NCBI GenBank assembly: GCA_910579205.1
Contig: CAJTTD010000005.1
Span: 1-64,000 of the forward strand
Reading direction: 5' to 3'
DNA: 64,000 bases
From: an uncultured Christensenella sp.
GTDB taxonomy: Bacteria > Bacillota > Clostridia > Christensenellales > Pumilibacteraceae
Numbering within the stretch: position 1 is the first letter of the stretch; the number at the start of each line of letters is the position of its first letter. Below, one piece after another: positions 11,301-20,421 of the stretch. Below the pieces are notes generated by a model. The model was not told where the DNA came from. It did not search any database and worked only from the letters and a program-made list of their open reading frames with translations. The position numbers and the translations under genes are program-made.

Positions 11301-13395
11301 TGCTCGCTTGCGACAGCGCTTGCGTTGCCGCCATGCGCTGTTGAGCTTGGTTTGCCGCTATCGTAGAATTCAATTTGACAATGTACGACGACACGGGGGC
11401 TTGAGTTGCAAGCTCGTCTTGCTTGTGCTTGGATATGGAATGAATGAATATCCAAACTATCAAGAGAATGAGAATCAAGCCGCCGAGAATGCATGCCGCT
11501 ATAATGAGCCAAGCTTGCCAATCATCGAACCGAGCAAAGAAACTGCCCGCGTTTACGTCTATCGTAAACGAATTGGAATCTATGGTTACGGTTTGGCTCT
11601 TATTGTTGGTAAAGCGCATGCGAACTTGCGCCCGCGTCTGCCCCGCTATGCGAGCCACGTTGGGCGTAAGCGTGAGCGTGTTGTTTTCGAGAACGACGGT
11701 CAACTCGTCGGGATTGAGCGATTCCGCGCCCGTCATTTGATATCCGTCAAGCATGAGCGACGCGAACTGGCTTGCAGTAAGCACGTTATAAGCTACGGCA
11801 TGCTTGCCTTCGAGCGACGCGAATTCGACCGAATATCCGCCGAAACCTGTTATTGATATCGTAACCGACACCGTTGACGGGAAGTTGCTCGTTAATGTAT
11901 AGTATTCTACCACAAACGTTATATTATAACTGCCGTTGGCAAGCAGCGTTACTTTGTATGCGGAAGGATGGAAGGTATCGTTTTCGATATCTTCTGGATT
12001 ATACATCTCTATCTTGTAATAGTTTTCCAAACTCGAAGTAGTAGCGTTTCTGTCGAACGCCATTTCTCCGCCGTACGTTACCGAAGGATAAGAATACTCT
12101 ATCAAGTCGGAAGGACGGATGATTATAGAGCCGTAGCCCGCATCCGCTTGCCTATCCGCTTCGGCTACAGCAGTACCGTTTTCGTCGTAATACTTGTCTT
12201 CCGAAATATCGTAAGAATACTTGGACGTAACGTTAAGACTGAGCTTGGACGAATTGATATTTTTCATCTGCGGGTTAGCAGGGAAAAATCTCGTGGGTAT
12301 GCGAACGTAATATTTGGCTGTCGAGTTGGATACCTCGCTCACCGTAACTGTCAGTTCGTGCGTGGAATTCCAGAACTTTTCTATGCGTTGCGCATACGAA
12401 AGCTCGCTGCCGTAAATTCTTTCGGTGTAGCTGCTTATCAAGTTAGTGGAAAGCTCCAACCGCATGGTAGCAGTCGGCGATATACGCGCATGCTCTTCCG
12501 GATCTGTGAATATCATACCGGAAAACGCGCCTGCTATAAGCTCGACATTGGTTATTCTGAAATTGGTTATGGACGAAATGCCCCAAAATCTGTCGCTGTC
12601 TCCGCCGTTGAGCATTATTGTCGTGGTATTGACCTTGCCGTCAGTACCCGTGCAGTACAAAGCTCTTCCGAGAAGATGTTGAGACAAGTCTATAGTAAAA
12701 TCGGAATAGTTGTTGGCTGTAACGATATAATCAAGACTGCTTTCTATTTCGTGCGCATTCTCGTCGAGTTTACCGCCAACCTTTACTGTTTTGGCGTCGC
12801 CGCTCGTCTGTATGTTGCTCCAACCGCCGCGGTTGGCGTCTTGCAACGCCACAAACGTATCGGTAACCGTTACTTCGAAATAAACGGTTACGGGCGCGCT
12901 GCCGCCGCTTTGGGCGAGCTGTATGGAGAAATATCCCGCGGGAGTAACAGACAATGCGGTTACATATATATCGACGCTGCCATTAGACGTATCGACAGCA
13001 ACCGAAAATGCCGAACTGTCGTTTTTTATAGATTCGGGTACGAACGTATAGCTGCTCGAATTGATATCGGTGCCTTCGTGGACATCGTTATACGAATCGA
13101 CTACTGCGACGCGGTTTATCATGCGCCGTTTTAATCTCAAAGCATTATTAGCGGCTACGGATGCACCCGTAGTATCGCGAAGCGTCTGCGCATAATATGC
13201 GTCTTGACCGTTTACGTCAATGCTCAAACGCACGTCGGGTGTACCCGTAGGGCTTATGGCATCGTTGCCTTCGGCGTGCGCGTCTTTTGCGGGGAATGCA
13301 AACATGAGCGCAACGGAAACAAGCGCGAGCAGTACTGCCGCCAAAAATACGGTTATCAGCTTTTTATAGTTATGCTTAACAGTTGACTTTTGCAT
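8320..13395 (-). CDS. Exported single-pass protein with long cytoplasmic coiled coil and PGAR tail, 1691 aa
   Basis: The start at 13395 is chosen because a perfect GGGGAGG lies five bases upstream; an upstream in-frame ATG at 13428 would overlap the previous gene. A signal peptide (basic MQKSTVKHNYKK, hydrophobic core, AHA cleavage near 41) precedes ~590 extracytoplasmic residues rich in Ser, Thr, Asn and Tyr with beta-strand character and no named domain. One membrane helix lies at about 629-651. The ~1040-residue cytoplasmic part is charged and becomes continuous coiled coil from about 870, including an 11-residue repeat (KAEEEAEEAKR). The last ~62 residues are Arg-Pro-Gly-Ala repeats, very basic. 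It lies between the RCC1-like gene (14 bases upstream) and the 2360-aa gene. I infer a transmembrane linker that ties an outer structure to a cytoplasmic filament. No homologue is recalled. Confidence 0.9.
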   Translation of the reverse strand: MQKSTVKHNYKKLITVFLAAVLLALVSVALMFAFPAKDAHAEGNDAISPTGTPDVRLSIDVNGQDAYYAQTLRDTTGASVAANNALRLKRRMINRVAVVDSYNDVHEGTDINSSSYTFVPESIKNDSSAFSVAVDTSNGSVDIYVTALSVTPAGYFSIQLAQSGGSAPVTVYFEVTVTDTFVALQDANRGGWSNIQTSGDAKTVKVGGKLDENAHEIESSLDYIVTANNYSDFTIDLSQHLLGRALYCTGTDGKVNTTTIMLNGGDSDRFWGISSITNFRITNVELIAGAFSGMIFTDPEEHARISPTATMRLELSTNLISSYTERIYGSELSYAQRIEKFWNSTHELTVTVSEVSNSTAKYYVRIPTRFFPANPQMKNINSSKLSLNVTSKYSYDISEDKYYDENGTAVAEADRQADAGYGSIIIRPSDLIEYSYPSVTYGGEMAFDRNATTSSLENYYKIEMYNPEDIENDTFHPSAYKVTLLANGSYNITFVVEYYTLTSNFPSTVSVTISITGFGGYSVEFASLEGKHAVAYNVLTASQFASLMLDGYQMTGAESLNPDELTVVLENNTLTLTPNVARIAGQTRAQVRMRFTNNKSQTVTIDSNSFTIDVNAGSFFARFDDWQAWLIIAACILGGLILILLIVWIFIHSISKHKQDELATQAPVSSYIVKLNSTIAANQAQQRMAATQALSQASNQMLLGAGPTNTPAASPDTLQLASGIPSTPGSMPLDSTPRMSEPMYSTPKETGEDYNALIAKYISDEELLERIFTEKYEPKGMVRRTFFKSKDLQARELEKEKNRIVERYKSPMPMDEAIMSEAESAKRDRVSTPSEPNTQDDYAVDDYSLDFDPDSPLFSPDQSNDAFSEEKIDIDLAPEESHLRDVERQNDILEKEIAELKARLAKVQAELDVYNGGLDELRAKIAQAEEDDVKYTKDIEDLEFKLASAKQKEKERITRDINIKEEQRARNKTELENLRRKLDGFDRNSVALTEILERLNAMQAQKDAEKQDIIAELERARADFDAYQQRLALVKARQELDAKLESLTPMLIAVNNSDYELRRLQNETAAYEKEREDLKSDVAAAKTQIMGTTDFEAIGNLNMRISDANARLSEIERDITKATKRKSELNIEFNAQRRKANDFVEKSQIPLEEVISAEDLVIGNIELADLKAIRERDVEEAEKVVAAAQAVYDDLATSAGDVTMIAMEIASNIKDIEDELAATQAELDAVNAQMEVAGDDEKLMLMVDQGDKADKVEELKERLKQANVDGTKRKMEAQSEYDSKIEGARQELDAANEELRSACAKHDDLVNNVNPLDLITSGSGVISQDQKKIEAENLKKQLEKSKNEIEQARLAAQMAQMEAEQAREDAARASDEAKAEAERKAQEAIEAAEQARLEAEQKARSEVEAAEQARLEAEAAAERAKREAEEALIAEAEAAKRKAEEEAEEAKRKAEEEAEEAKRKAEEEADAAKRKAEEEAEEAKRKAQEEIEEMRRKSEEEAEAKRLEEENKRKEEEERQKADNERKELIAKKVAIRKDQIIAIRENMKDIKGEEDAKKLREQLYTSQLSYDEDERGSSELMDFYNKTMDDIQHAGEIAVLKAENAKKPQRVVRKVTERVNRIAKRKPGSARPGARSGARSAARPGARPGARPAARPGARPGARPGARPGARPAARPGARPSGAKRPTPKK
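8338..8508 (-). repeat. Tandem repeat encoding Pro-Gly-Ala-Arg units
   Basis: Short GC-rich tandem repeats (12-base PGAR/PAAR codon units, with longer duplicated blocks such as ggtcttgcgccaggtctcgc) encode the basic tail of the 1691-aa protein. The near-identity of blocks at the DNA level suggests recent expansion or contraction by slippage or recombination. Confidence 0.8.
8908..9078 (-). repeat. 33-base tandem repeat encoding KAEEEAEEAKR
   Basis: About five consecutive 33-base units encode an 11-residue (hendecad-like) charged repeat inside the coiled coil of the 1691-aa protein. Units differ mostly at synonymous or conservative positions, so the repeat is older than the PGAR array. Confidence 0.8.
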
Positions 13396-13408
13396 GATGA
13401 CCTCCCCT

Positions 13409-16400
13409 TTACCCTTGCGAACCGTCATCGGGAACGTCGAATATTATCTCGTTACCGCCGTCCATGGGTTGCGGATCGAAAGTCTCCACAGGAGTGTCAA
13501 AACCTTGCGGCTCGACAAAACCTTGACCGCCTGCCATAGGATCGCCAAATGGATTGATGGGGCTTATTACATCGCCGCTCTGAGCTTGAGCGAACGCGGC
13601 TTTTTTAGCCTCGAGCTCGGCTCTCAACTCGGCAATGGTTTTCTTGCCTCCTTTTTTCTTCTTTTTAGACTTGGGCGCCTTGCCCGTAGACATCTGCGGC
13701 GGCGCGGAGAAGTCGGCGTTTTCCAAAGTTATGCCGCCGTCGTCCTGTCTGTCTTTCTTCATTTCGTTAAACAGCTTGGCATACTTGGGATCGTTCATCT
13801 TGAGCTTGGTCTTAAGCGCTTGCTCGCGAGTAGCTGCGGTAGCCTTATTGTGAATGCGATCGCGCATTTTGATAAGCTCTTGATTGCGCTTGATGATCGC
13901 GCGCTGTTTGGCACGGCGACGCCAGTACACTATCATGCGTATCAAGAATATGATAAGCAAGAAGCCGAGCGAGCCGAAGAACGCCACAAGCCATATCGTT
14001 ACATACGTCGTTTTAGGCAACGTGGTGGATATGCCCGTTACCGCTATGCGGAACGACAGTATTAGACTGTCCGAACTGCTGTTGGACGCTGTAGACACGC
14101 TTACCGTCATGGGACGCTGAGTACCGTCGTCGTTGAGCGGGGTGTTGTACAGCGGCGTTATGACTACGAACTTTTTATCGGTGGTGTACGAGTAATTGAA
14201 GTATGCGGCGGCATCCGACGAAGCCGAAACCAAGAATATATCGTATGCTTCGGGAGATCCCACGCCCGATATTTTGCCGAGCAACATCTGCACGGGTATG
14301 TACACCTTCATATCGGTGTTTATGCCGTCTGTGTACCAGTCGCCGAATCTGTTGACCGAATTGACCGCTTTCGATTCGTCGCAATCTACGTATATCGTGT
14401 AAATAACGCCGTCCTCGAGCGCTATGCGTCGGCTGGAACGGATCACTTGCGACGTCGTGAGTATGGTCGCTTTGGACTCAACCGCTTGCGCGTAAGAAGT
14501 ATAGCCCGACATATCGTTTACAAAACGCATGCACAATCTGTACTCACCGTCGAGATCGATCTCGTCGGTATTGGCCTCTATCCTGAGACGAGGGTTTGCC
14601 GAATCGATATCCACAAAATACGCGCTCTTGACAAACGGAGGATAATTAGCTTGGACTTCGCCGTTTGCATCGGTAAAGAAAACGGCATTACTGTTTCCGC
14701 GCTCGTCTACGTCGCGCGTGAGAGCGGTATAATTGGCTACTGCCGCATTGAACGAGTTGGCTTTTCTCAAACTGTTGAGCAAGCTGTTAAGATAAACGTA
14801 TTGCACGTCTACTATCTCTATCGGATCGTTGATATTAGTAACGCCCGAGACATAGAACGTGAGGGTAACTATAATGCTCTTGTCGTAAACGGTAACTACA
14901 AACTGTACTACGGAAGTACCCGACGATTTGGGCGAAACGCTGAACTTGGTGTCGTTGATATACCCTATGTCTTCGGGTATAACCGTGTCGATACCGAGCA
15001 CATTGGTATCCAAGCTCTGTATGGAAGACAAGCGGATGAGATTGCGATAGCGTTCGGGCAAACTGATGTAGTTGAGAACATCGACTTCGGTCTTTTGCTC
15101 GATGCGCGGCGAAAGGTTTGCGCCCGATGCGTGCGAAAGATCGAAACCGCCTATCGTTCCGAACTTGAACGTCAAGTATATCTTTTCGTCGCCGTCCGCA
15201 AAATACTGCGTTCCGTTGCCGTAAAAACGCTGGATAGCAATGGTAAAGTTGATGGGATGCGTCGTAGTGGGACGAACCGTGATGGACGACGTATTCACTT
15301 TAACTATCTCGCCCGCCGCATAATAGCCCGTTTCGTCTGTGAACTGCTTGTTGAAATCGGCGAAGTTGACTGCGTTTTTGAACGAAAAGCTTATCTGTGA
15401 TCCCGTTACGCCCGGTTGCTGGATGTAGTCCGAAAGATATATCGTATACGTAGTCCCGACCGTTACGGTATGAGTCTCCGTATAATCGACAGTAAACGAG
15501 TTGTTTCCGCCGTCCGCGTCGCCGTATATGGAATTGTTGTCGTTTTTGTAAGCGTCCTTAAGTCTGACGGTCGGTTGCGAGAAAACGGCTACGGCGCTGT
15601 TCCAGTTGCCGTTTGTCGTTTTGCCGTTCTTGTTTACGACAAAGTCATTGGTGTATGTCGTGTATTCGCGCGTGGTTACGTTGATATTTGCGTACTTACT
15701 GTCATTTTCGGAAGTGCTGTACGACGTAACGCTGTCCGAATTATATTTGATAGAGCCTGTGCCGTTTATCGCAGTGAACGTAACAACGTCGTAAGAGAAC
15801 GACAGCATCAATTTTCCGTCGTCGCTTTCCGTAAATGTTACGTCGTATATGCCGTAAATATTGTTGAAATTTTTGGCAAACAGCTGTCTGCGCGAGTAAT
15901 GCGTCTCGCCTTGCTTAAGACCGAAATTCGTAACGTCTACGGAAATATCTATCTTTGCACGCGAGGCTGTTACCGAACCGCTCTGCGCTCCGCCCGTAAA
16001 CTCCGCCGTAACGTTGCTTATAAGCGAAAGATCGGCATCGCGGTCTCTAAGCAAAAATTGGTACGTACCGCCGTACGCTTTTTGCGCCGCAGCTTCGCCC
16101 AATGAATAATCAAGGTTGCCCAATTCTTTTTTGCGAGCGTCGGGATAGCCCGCATCATTTTTCTTCATTTCCGCCAAAACCGCATCGGCAAAATTAGCGT
16201 TATTGCTGTCGCTCTGCAAATATTTTACAAGCTCGATATAGCCCGTATTTACATCTTGGACTGCGACTGAATATTTGTTGTTATAGGCATTGTTGGGATC
16301 GAGCAACGGGATATTGGAATTGCCGTCATCGCCCATGCGCTCGAACACTTTATACGCAGGCGTATTTTCTATAGTGAACTTTAAGCTGCACTTTTTGTAG

Positions 16401-18922
16401 TCGTAGTATATACCGTTGTCCGCTTGCGGGAAAGAGTCGGAATCTATGACAAAGTTTTCTGCACAGTCGAATCGCGCAACATAGAACTCGACGGTAATTT
16501 CGCCGTCTTTGGACGATTGTTTGGGGCTTATTTGTATTCCTATACCGTATTCAGCACTGTACACGATATCGAAGTCAAACATGTTTTCGCGTTGTTTATC
16601 TTCCATGACAACGCCGTTGAATTTAAATACGGGTTTAAGCTGTTCCGCAGTCAAAGAACGGTCGTCGGCGCTCGTTCCCGTCGTATTCAAATACTTTATG
16701 CCCGAATCGTTGTTATAGTCGAGGATACGGTAAACATCGCCTATCGCGTTTGCTGTTACGATAGAGCCGCGCACGCCCGCATACTTGTGCGCCTTTTCTT
16801 CCGTATTGTCGTCGCTTACTCCGTTTAAGCTGATAGAACTCTTATTGACGTAACCGTTATCGAGATAGAGCGTAAAAGCGCCGAGTTCGGGCGGGGTCGT
16901 GGGATCTGCCCAATCTTTGGCGCGAACGGCAAAATTGACCTTGTTATCAAGGTTGCCCGCCGTCCAGTTTACTATCTCGTTATTTTCGCTTCCTATGAAC
17001 TTATCGTACACGGTTTGCTTATACTCGCCGCTGTCGTTGTCGTAGACTATTCTTACGAGCTTGCCCAAACGAGTTATCGCAAACAAGTTGTTTTTGTATC
17101 CGGAATAAACGGCGGCAAAATAATTATATTCGCTCTTCGCACTGTTTCCGCCGTTGACCGTCGCTCCGCCGAATACCAAGGCTTGCGGCGTGGATGAATT
17201 GTTGCTCCAAACGTAAAGATTGCCGTTTTCCGCTACTGCGCCCGAAATAAATTTCTCATCGTTACGTACCGATTCGGAAAAATCGGTGCCGTTTAAAGTT
17301 TCGTTGAAAATGAACGGCTTATCTGCGCTCGATATCTGCTTGCCCGCAGCAACGGATATAAAAGACGTTCCCGCCATTATCTGCTTGGGATACGAAGAAA
17401 ATTGTTCGCTTACGGCAGACGTCAACTGTCCGCAAGCGTTATCGCCCCATGCGTACAGTTGCCCGTTTCTTATACCGTATCCTATATCGTTACCGAGCGA
17501 TACGTCGTTATGTATAAGTTTTGCATCCGACTCGCCGTCGTTTATAGCAATTCCGTCCGAATTGTAAATTTCCAGCGAATTGTACTTGTCGGAATTACCC
17601 GAATACGTTATTGTTCCGCTTCCGCTCGCCGCGACCGCTTGCCGTCCGTAGTACAAGTCCGCATTCCTTCCGTCGGCGCTTGCGCCGCCCGCTCCGATGG
17701 ATGTTACGTAACGCCCGTCGCCGGGGTTTTGCACAGTGCCTTGTTTTACAGAATATCCGCCTATGATAGCGTCTTCAACGGTGTAAGAAGTGCCTTGAGC
17801 ATATGTCATCTCGCTGTAGCCGTTGCTCGCGACAACACTGTCTACGCCTTCTATAGAATAATTGAGTTTATTTGTAGCGACTGTCGGTACGGGTTTGAGT
17901 TTTCCTTCGGCTGAAGACGTAAGCGGTTGCGTGCTTATAAAGTTGCGACCACGCAAAGTGAGCGAAGTGGTGTTTGCAAACAATTCGCCGCCCGAATATT
18001 TATTGTTCATGCCTACGGTATACCCGCCGGCAACAGCCGTTACCGCCGATACGTTGTTGATAGTATACGGCGTTTGAAAAACATACCTACCGCTCGTTAT
18101 GCTGCCCAATACCTCGGGCGAAGAATACGATCCGACTTCGGCGCGGTTGGTTATGGCATACTGCATGCCGCCCCATACGAAACTGTAATATCCGTTGCTT
18201 GTGGAATACACGAATATGTAATTATACTCGCCGCCCGCAATGGACATATTGCCGAAGCTATTGGGTATTATCGCAGTCAATGCGTGTTTGTTGCCGCCCG
18301 TCTCGCCGTAGTAGCCGTAATCGATTATGTACGGCTCATACCACCTTTCGGCAGTAGCGCTTCCCACTGCGGTGCAAGGACGCAACAACAAGTTGTGAAC
18401 GGCGCTGCTTTCCGCGGTATAATCATAGTCTCTGTGCGTAGCGTCGCTTCCCCAAGTATACAGATAACCCGCTTCGGTGATGAATGCCGCCGTATAACGC
18501 GTCGCCGCTATTTGAAGTATCCTATCCTTTCTTCCGCTGTTTTGATTTTCGTAAGTATCGTGATAATTGGAATTGTTCCAAGAACGCGTTCCGTTGCTTC
18601 CAGGACCCGCCCTTAAAACTACGTTTATTTTTGTGGGAGTGCTTGTGTATCTCGACCCCAAAGTCTCGCCGTCGGCATGCTCGCCGTCGAGCAAACTCCA
18701 ACCGTAAAGATCTCCGTCGTACGTGAGACCTATGGCAAAATCCTCGCCTGCCGCTACTTGGACGAATCTGACTCCGTTTTCTTCGCGCGCGCCATCCTCG
18801 GCTGCCGCTCCCTTGGTCTTGTACAAACAGAATGAGAAGACCGTACTCAAAATCAGAGCCATACAAACAATGACCGAAACTGCCAATGCTTTTATCGAAT
18901 TCGATGATTTCTGCGATTTCAT
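13409..18922 (-). CDS. Exported single-pass protein with RCC1-like repeats, 1837 aa
   Basis: A signal peptide (MKSQKSSNSIKALAV, hydrophobic core, AAA-ED site near 42) leads into repeats of the RCC1 type: VAAGEDFAIGLTYDGDLYGW, then YLYTWGS, and later NGQLYAWGDNACGQL, spread over roughly residues 50-550. RCC1 repeats build seven-bladed propellers that bind proteins. A long extracytoplasmic beta-rich region of unknown type follows. One membrane helix lies at about 1642-1667. The ~170-residue cytoplasmic tail has a KKKKK cluster and a short helical ELRAELEAKK segment, ending in a Gly/Pro/Asp-rich stretch. The start is supported by AAGAAGG about 11 bases upstream and a consensus promoter. It is the first gene of the unit. 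I infer an adhesive or recognition module anchored to the scaffold encoded downstream. The RCC1 assignment is by motif only. Confidence 0.88.
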   Translation of the reverse strand: MKSQKSSNSIKALAVSVIVCMALILSTVFSFCLYKTKGAAAEDGAREENGVRFVQVAAGEDFAIGLTYDGDLYGWSLLDGEHADGETLGSRYTSTPTKINVVLRAGPGSNGTRSWNNSNYHDTYENQNSGRKDRILQIAATRYTAAFITEAGYLYTWGSDATHRDYDYTAESSAVHNLLLRPCTAVGSATAERWYEPYIIDYGYYGETGGNKHALTAIIPNSFGNMSIAGGEYNYIFVYSTSNGYYSFVWGGMQYAITNRAEVGSYSSPEVLGSITSGRYVFQTPYTINNVSAVTAVAGGYTVGMNNKYSGGELFANTTSLTLRGRNFISTQPLTSSAEGKLKPVPTVATNKLNYSIEGVDSVVASNGYSEMTYAQGTSYTVEDAIIGGYSVKQGTVQNPGDGRYVTSIGAGGASADGRNADLYYGRQAVAASGSGTITYSGNSDKYNSLEIYNSDGIAINDGESDAKLIHNDVSLGNDIGYGIRNGQLYAWGDNACGQLTSAVSEQFSSYPKQIMAGTSFISVAAGKQISSADKPFIFNETLNGTDFSESVRNDEKFISGAVAENGNLYVWSNNSSTPQALVFGGATVNGGNSAKSEYNYFAAVYSGYKNNLFAITRLGKLVRIVYDNDSGEYKQTVYDKFIGSENNEIVNWTAGNLDNKVNFAVRAKDWADPTTPPELGAFTLYLDNGYVNKSSISLNGVSDDNTEEKAHKYAGVRGSIVTANAIGDVYRILDYNNDSGIKYLNTTGTSADDRSLTAEQLKPVFKFNGVVMEDKQRENMFDFDIVYSAEYGIGIQISPKQSSKDGEITVEFYVARFDCAENFVIDSDSFPQADNGIYYDYKKCSLKFTIENTPAYKVFERMGDDGNSNIPLLDPNNAYNNKYSVAVQDVNTGYIELVKYLQSDSNNANFADAVLAEMKKNDAGYPDARKKELGNLDYSLGEAAAQKAYGGTYQFLLRDRDADLSLISNVTAEFTGGAQSGSVTASRAKIDISVDVTNFGLKQGETHYSRRQLFAKNFNNIYGIYDVTFTESDDGKLMLSFSYDVVTFTAINGTGSIKYNSDSVTSYSTSENDSKYANINVTTREYTTYTNDFVVNKNGKTTNGNWNSAVAVFSQPTVRLKDAYKNDNNSIYGDADGGNNSFTVDYTETHTVTVGTTYTIYLSDYIQQPGVTGSQISFSFKNAVNFADFNKQFTDETGYYAAGEIVKVNTSSITVRPTTTHPINFTIAIQRFYGNGTQYFADGDEKIYLTFKFGTIGGFDLSHASGANLSPRIEQKTEVDVLNYISLPERYRNLIRLSSIQSLDTNVLGIDTVIPEDIGYINDTKFSVSPKSSGTSVVQFVVTVYDKSIIVTLTFYVSGVTNINDPIEIVDVQYVYLNSLLNSLRKANSFNAAVANYTALTRDVDERGNSNAVFFTDANGEVQANYPPFVKSAYFVDIDSANPRLRIEANTDEIDLDGEYRLCMRFVNDMSGYTSYAQAVESKATILTTSQVIRSSRRIALEDGVIYTIYVDCDESKAVNSVNRFGDWYTDGINTDMKVYIPVQMLLGKISGVGSPEAYDIFLVSASSDAAAYFNYSYTTDKKFVVITPLYNTPLNDDGTQRPMTVSVSTASNSSSDSLILSFRIAVTGISTTLPKTTYVTIWLVAFFGSLGFLLIIFLIRMIVYWRRRAKQRAIIKRNQELIKMRDRIHNKATAATREQALKTKLKMNDPKYAKLFNEMKKDRQDDGGITLENADFSAPPQMSTGKAPKSKKKKKGGKKTIAELRAELEAKKAAFAQAQSGDVISPINPFGDPMAGGQGFVEPQGFDTPVETFDPQPMDGGNEIIFDVPDDGSQG

Positions 18923-19015
18923 TTAATCGTCAACCTTCTTTAAGCTGATAGTAGTTGTCCGAAAATATCGGCGTGCCGCCGAATATATACACTATTCGAC
19001 AGTATGCACCTAATT

Positions 19016-19044
19016 ATTATAATACATTTATTGGGGGTTGTCAA
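19016..19044 (-). promoter_or_regulatory. Consensus sigma-A promoter of the giant three-gene operon
   Basis: On the minus strand TTGACA (19044-19039), 17 bases, TATAAT (19021-19016): both hexamers are perfect. It predicts a ~90-base untranslated leader before the RCC1-like gene. The rest of the 382-base gap up to serC is AT-rich, holds the divergent serC promoter and shows no other gene. Confidence 0.85.
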
Positions 19045-19245
19045 TATATTCCCGAGCAAAAAACCCGTAATTTTTTGACTATATTATATATATATTTCAT
19101 TACGGACGGAGGCTATTAAGATAAAAAATGATAGTTTTTGCTTTTTTTGTATTTTAGACGCGATTCGACGCGCACATCCGCATCTGCGCCATGTGCCGAC
19201 AAATACGGCTTTACCGACGTATACTGCTTATACGCTGTATTTTGT

Positions 19246-19274
19246 TTGATTTTTCACGTGCGCCGTGATATAAT
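19246..19274 (+). promoter_or_regulatory. serC-serA promoter
   Basis: TTGATT, 17 bases, TATAAT, with the start codon 31 bases after the -10 element and an AAGAAGG ribosome site in between. Confidence 0.75.
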
Positions 19275-19304
19275 TGATCATACTATAAAATAAGAAGGTG
19301 TCAT

Positions 19305-20384
19305 ATGAGAGTTTATAACTTTTCCGCGGGACCCGGAATGCTTCCGCTCGAAGTGCTGGAACGCGTCCGTAAAGGACTTACCGATTATAACGGAACGGGC
19401 ATGTCCGTAATGGAGATGAGCCACCGCTCCAAACCTTACGAAGAGATCAACGACCGCGCGCACGCTCTTTTGCGCGAGCTTATGGATATACCGTCCGATT
19501 ACGACATACTGTTCGTTCAAGGCGGCGCGACGAACCAGTTTTCCGCAGTACCGCTCAATATAGGCACCGTAAACGGAAAAGCAGATTATGTGATAACGGG
19601 CAATTTTGCCAAAAACGCGTACAAAGAAGGCGCGAATCTCATCGACGCGAAAGTCGCGGCGACGTCTGAGGACGAGAATTTCACTTACATTCCCGAGCTT
19701 ACGCCCGACATGTTCAGAAAGGACGCCGATTACGTCCATATCTGCTACAACAACACCATATTCGGCACGCGTTATACAAAAGCGCCCGATACTGCGGGAA
19801 TACCGCTCGTTGCCGACATGTCGTCCATGATATTGAGCCAAAAAGTGAATGTCCGCGATTTTGCGCTCATCTATGCGGGCGCACAGAAAAACATAGGACC
19901 TGCGGGTGTTACAGTGGTCATAGTCAAGCACGAGCTTACCGAACGCGCCGCGCAAAAATGTCCCGTCATGCTGCGTTACGACAATCAAGTCAAAAACAAG
20001 AGCTTGTACAACACCCCGCCTTGTTTCTCCACCTATGTGGTAATGGAAGTGCTGCAGTATCTTAAAGACAACGGCGGCATAGACGCTATCCAAAAGATAA
20101 ACGAGAAAAAAGCGGCTAAACTTTACGACTATATCGACGGATCGGATTACTACAAAAACTCCGTTCGCCGCGAGTTCCGTTCGCTCATGAACGTTCCCTT
20201 CGTCTGCCCTACCAAAGAGTTGGACGACAAATTCGTCAAGCAAGCCGCGGAAAAGGGACTTGTATCGCTCAAAGGACACCGCCTCGTCGGCGGCATGCGC
20301 GCGTCTATCTATAACGCTATGCCTCAAGAAGGCGTGGACGCTTTGATATCGTTCATGGACGATTTCCGTTCGCACAACAAATAA
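19305..20384 (+). CDS. serC: Phosphoserine aminotransferase
   Basis: Class V PLP-dependent aminotransferase that converts 3-phosphohydroxypyruvate and glutamate to phosphoserine and 2-oxoglutarate, the second step of serine synthesis. The N-terminal NFSAGPGMLP signature is typical of SerC, as is the substrate-site MSHRSKPYEEI segment. The PLP lysine is Lys195 in IYAGAQKNIGPAG. The 359-aa length matches the family. AAGAAGG lies six bases upstream of the ATG. serA follows after 37 bases, so both are expected on one transcript from the promoter at 19246. No serB is visible in the window. Confidence 0.97.
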   Translation: MRVYNFSAGPGMLPLEVLERVRKGLTDYNGTGMSVMEMSHRSKPYEEINDRAHALLRELMDIPSDYDILFVQGGATNQFSAVPLNIGTVNGKADYVITGNFAKNAYKEGANLIDAKVAATSEDENFTYIPELTPDMFRKDADYVHICYNNTIFGTRYTKAPDTAGIPLVADMSSMILSQKVNVRDFALIYAGAQKNIGPAGVTVVIVKHELTERAAQKCPVMLRYDNQVKNKSLYNTPPCFSTYVVMEVLQYLKDNGGIDAIQKINEKKAAKLYDYIDGSDYYKNSVRREFRSLMNVPFVCPTKELDDKFVKQAAEKGLVSLKGHRLVGGMRASIYNAMPQEGVDALISFMDDFRSHNK

Positions 20385-20421
20385 GAGACTGCGGCACGCC
20401 GCATAAAGGAGTTTACAGACA

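Noticed and set aside
1132..18922. The giant operon as a prophage tail or tape-measure region
   Set aside because: There are no structural phage genes, holin, lysin or integrase; two of the proteins have signal peptides and membrane anchors, and the flanks are housekeeping genes.
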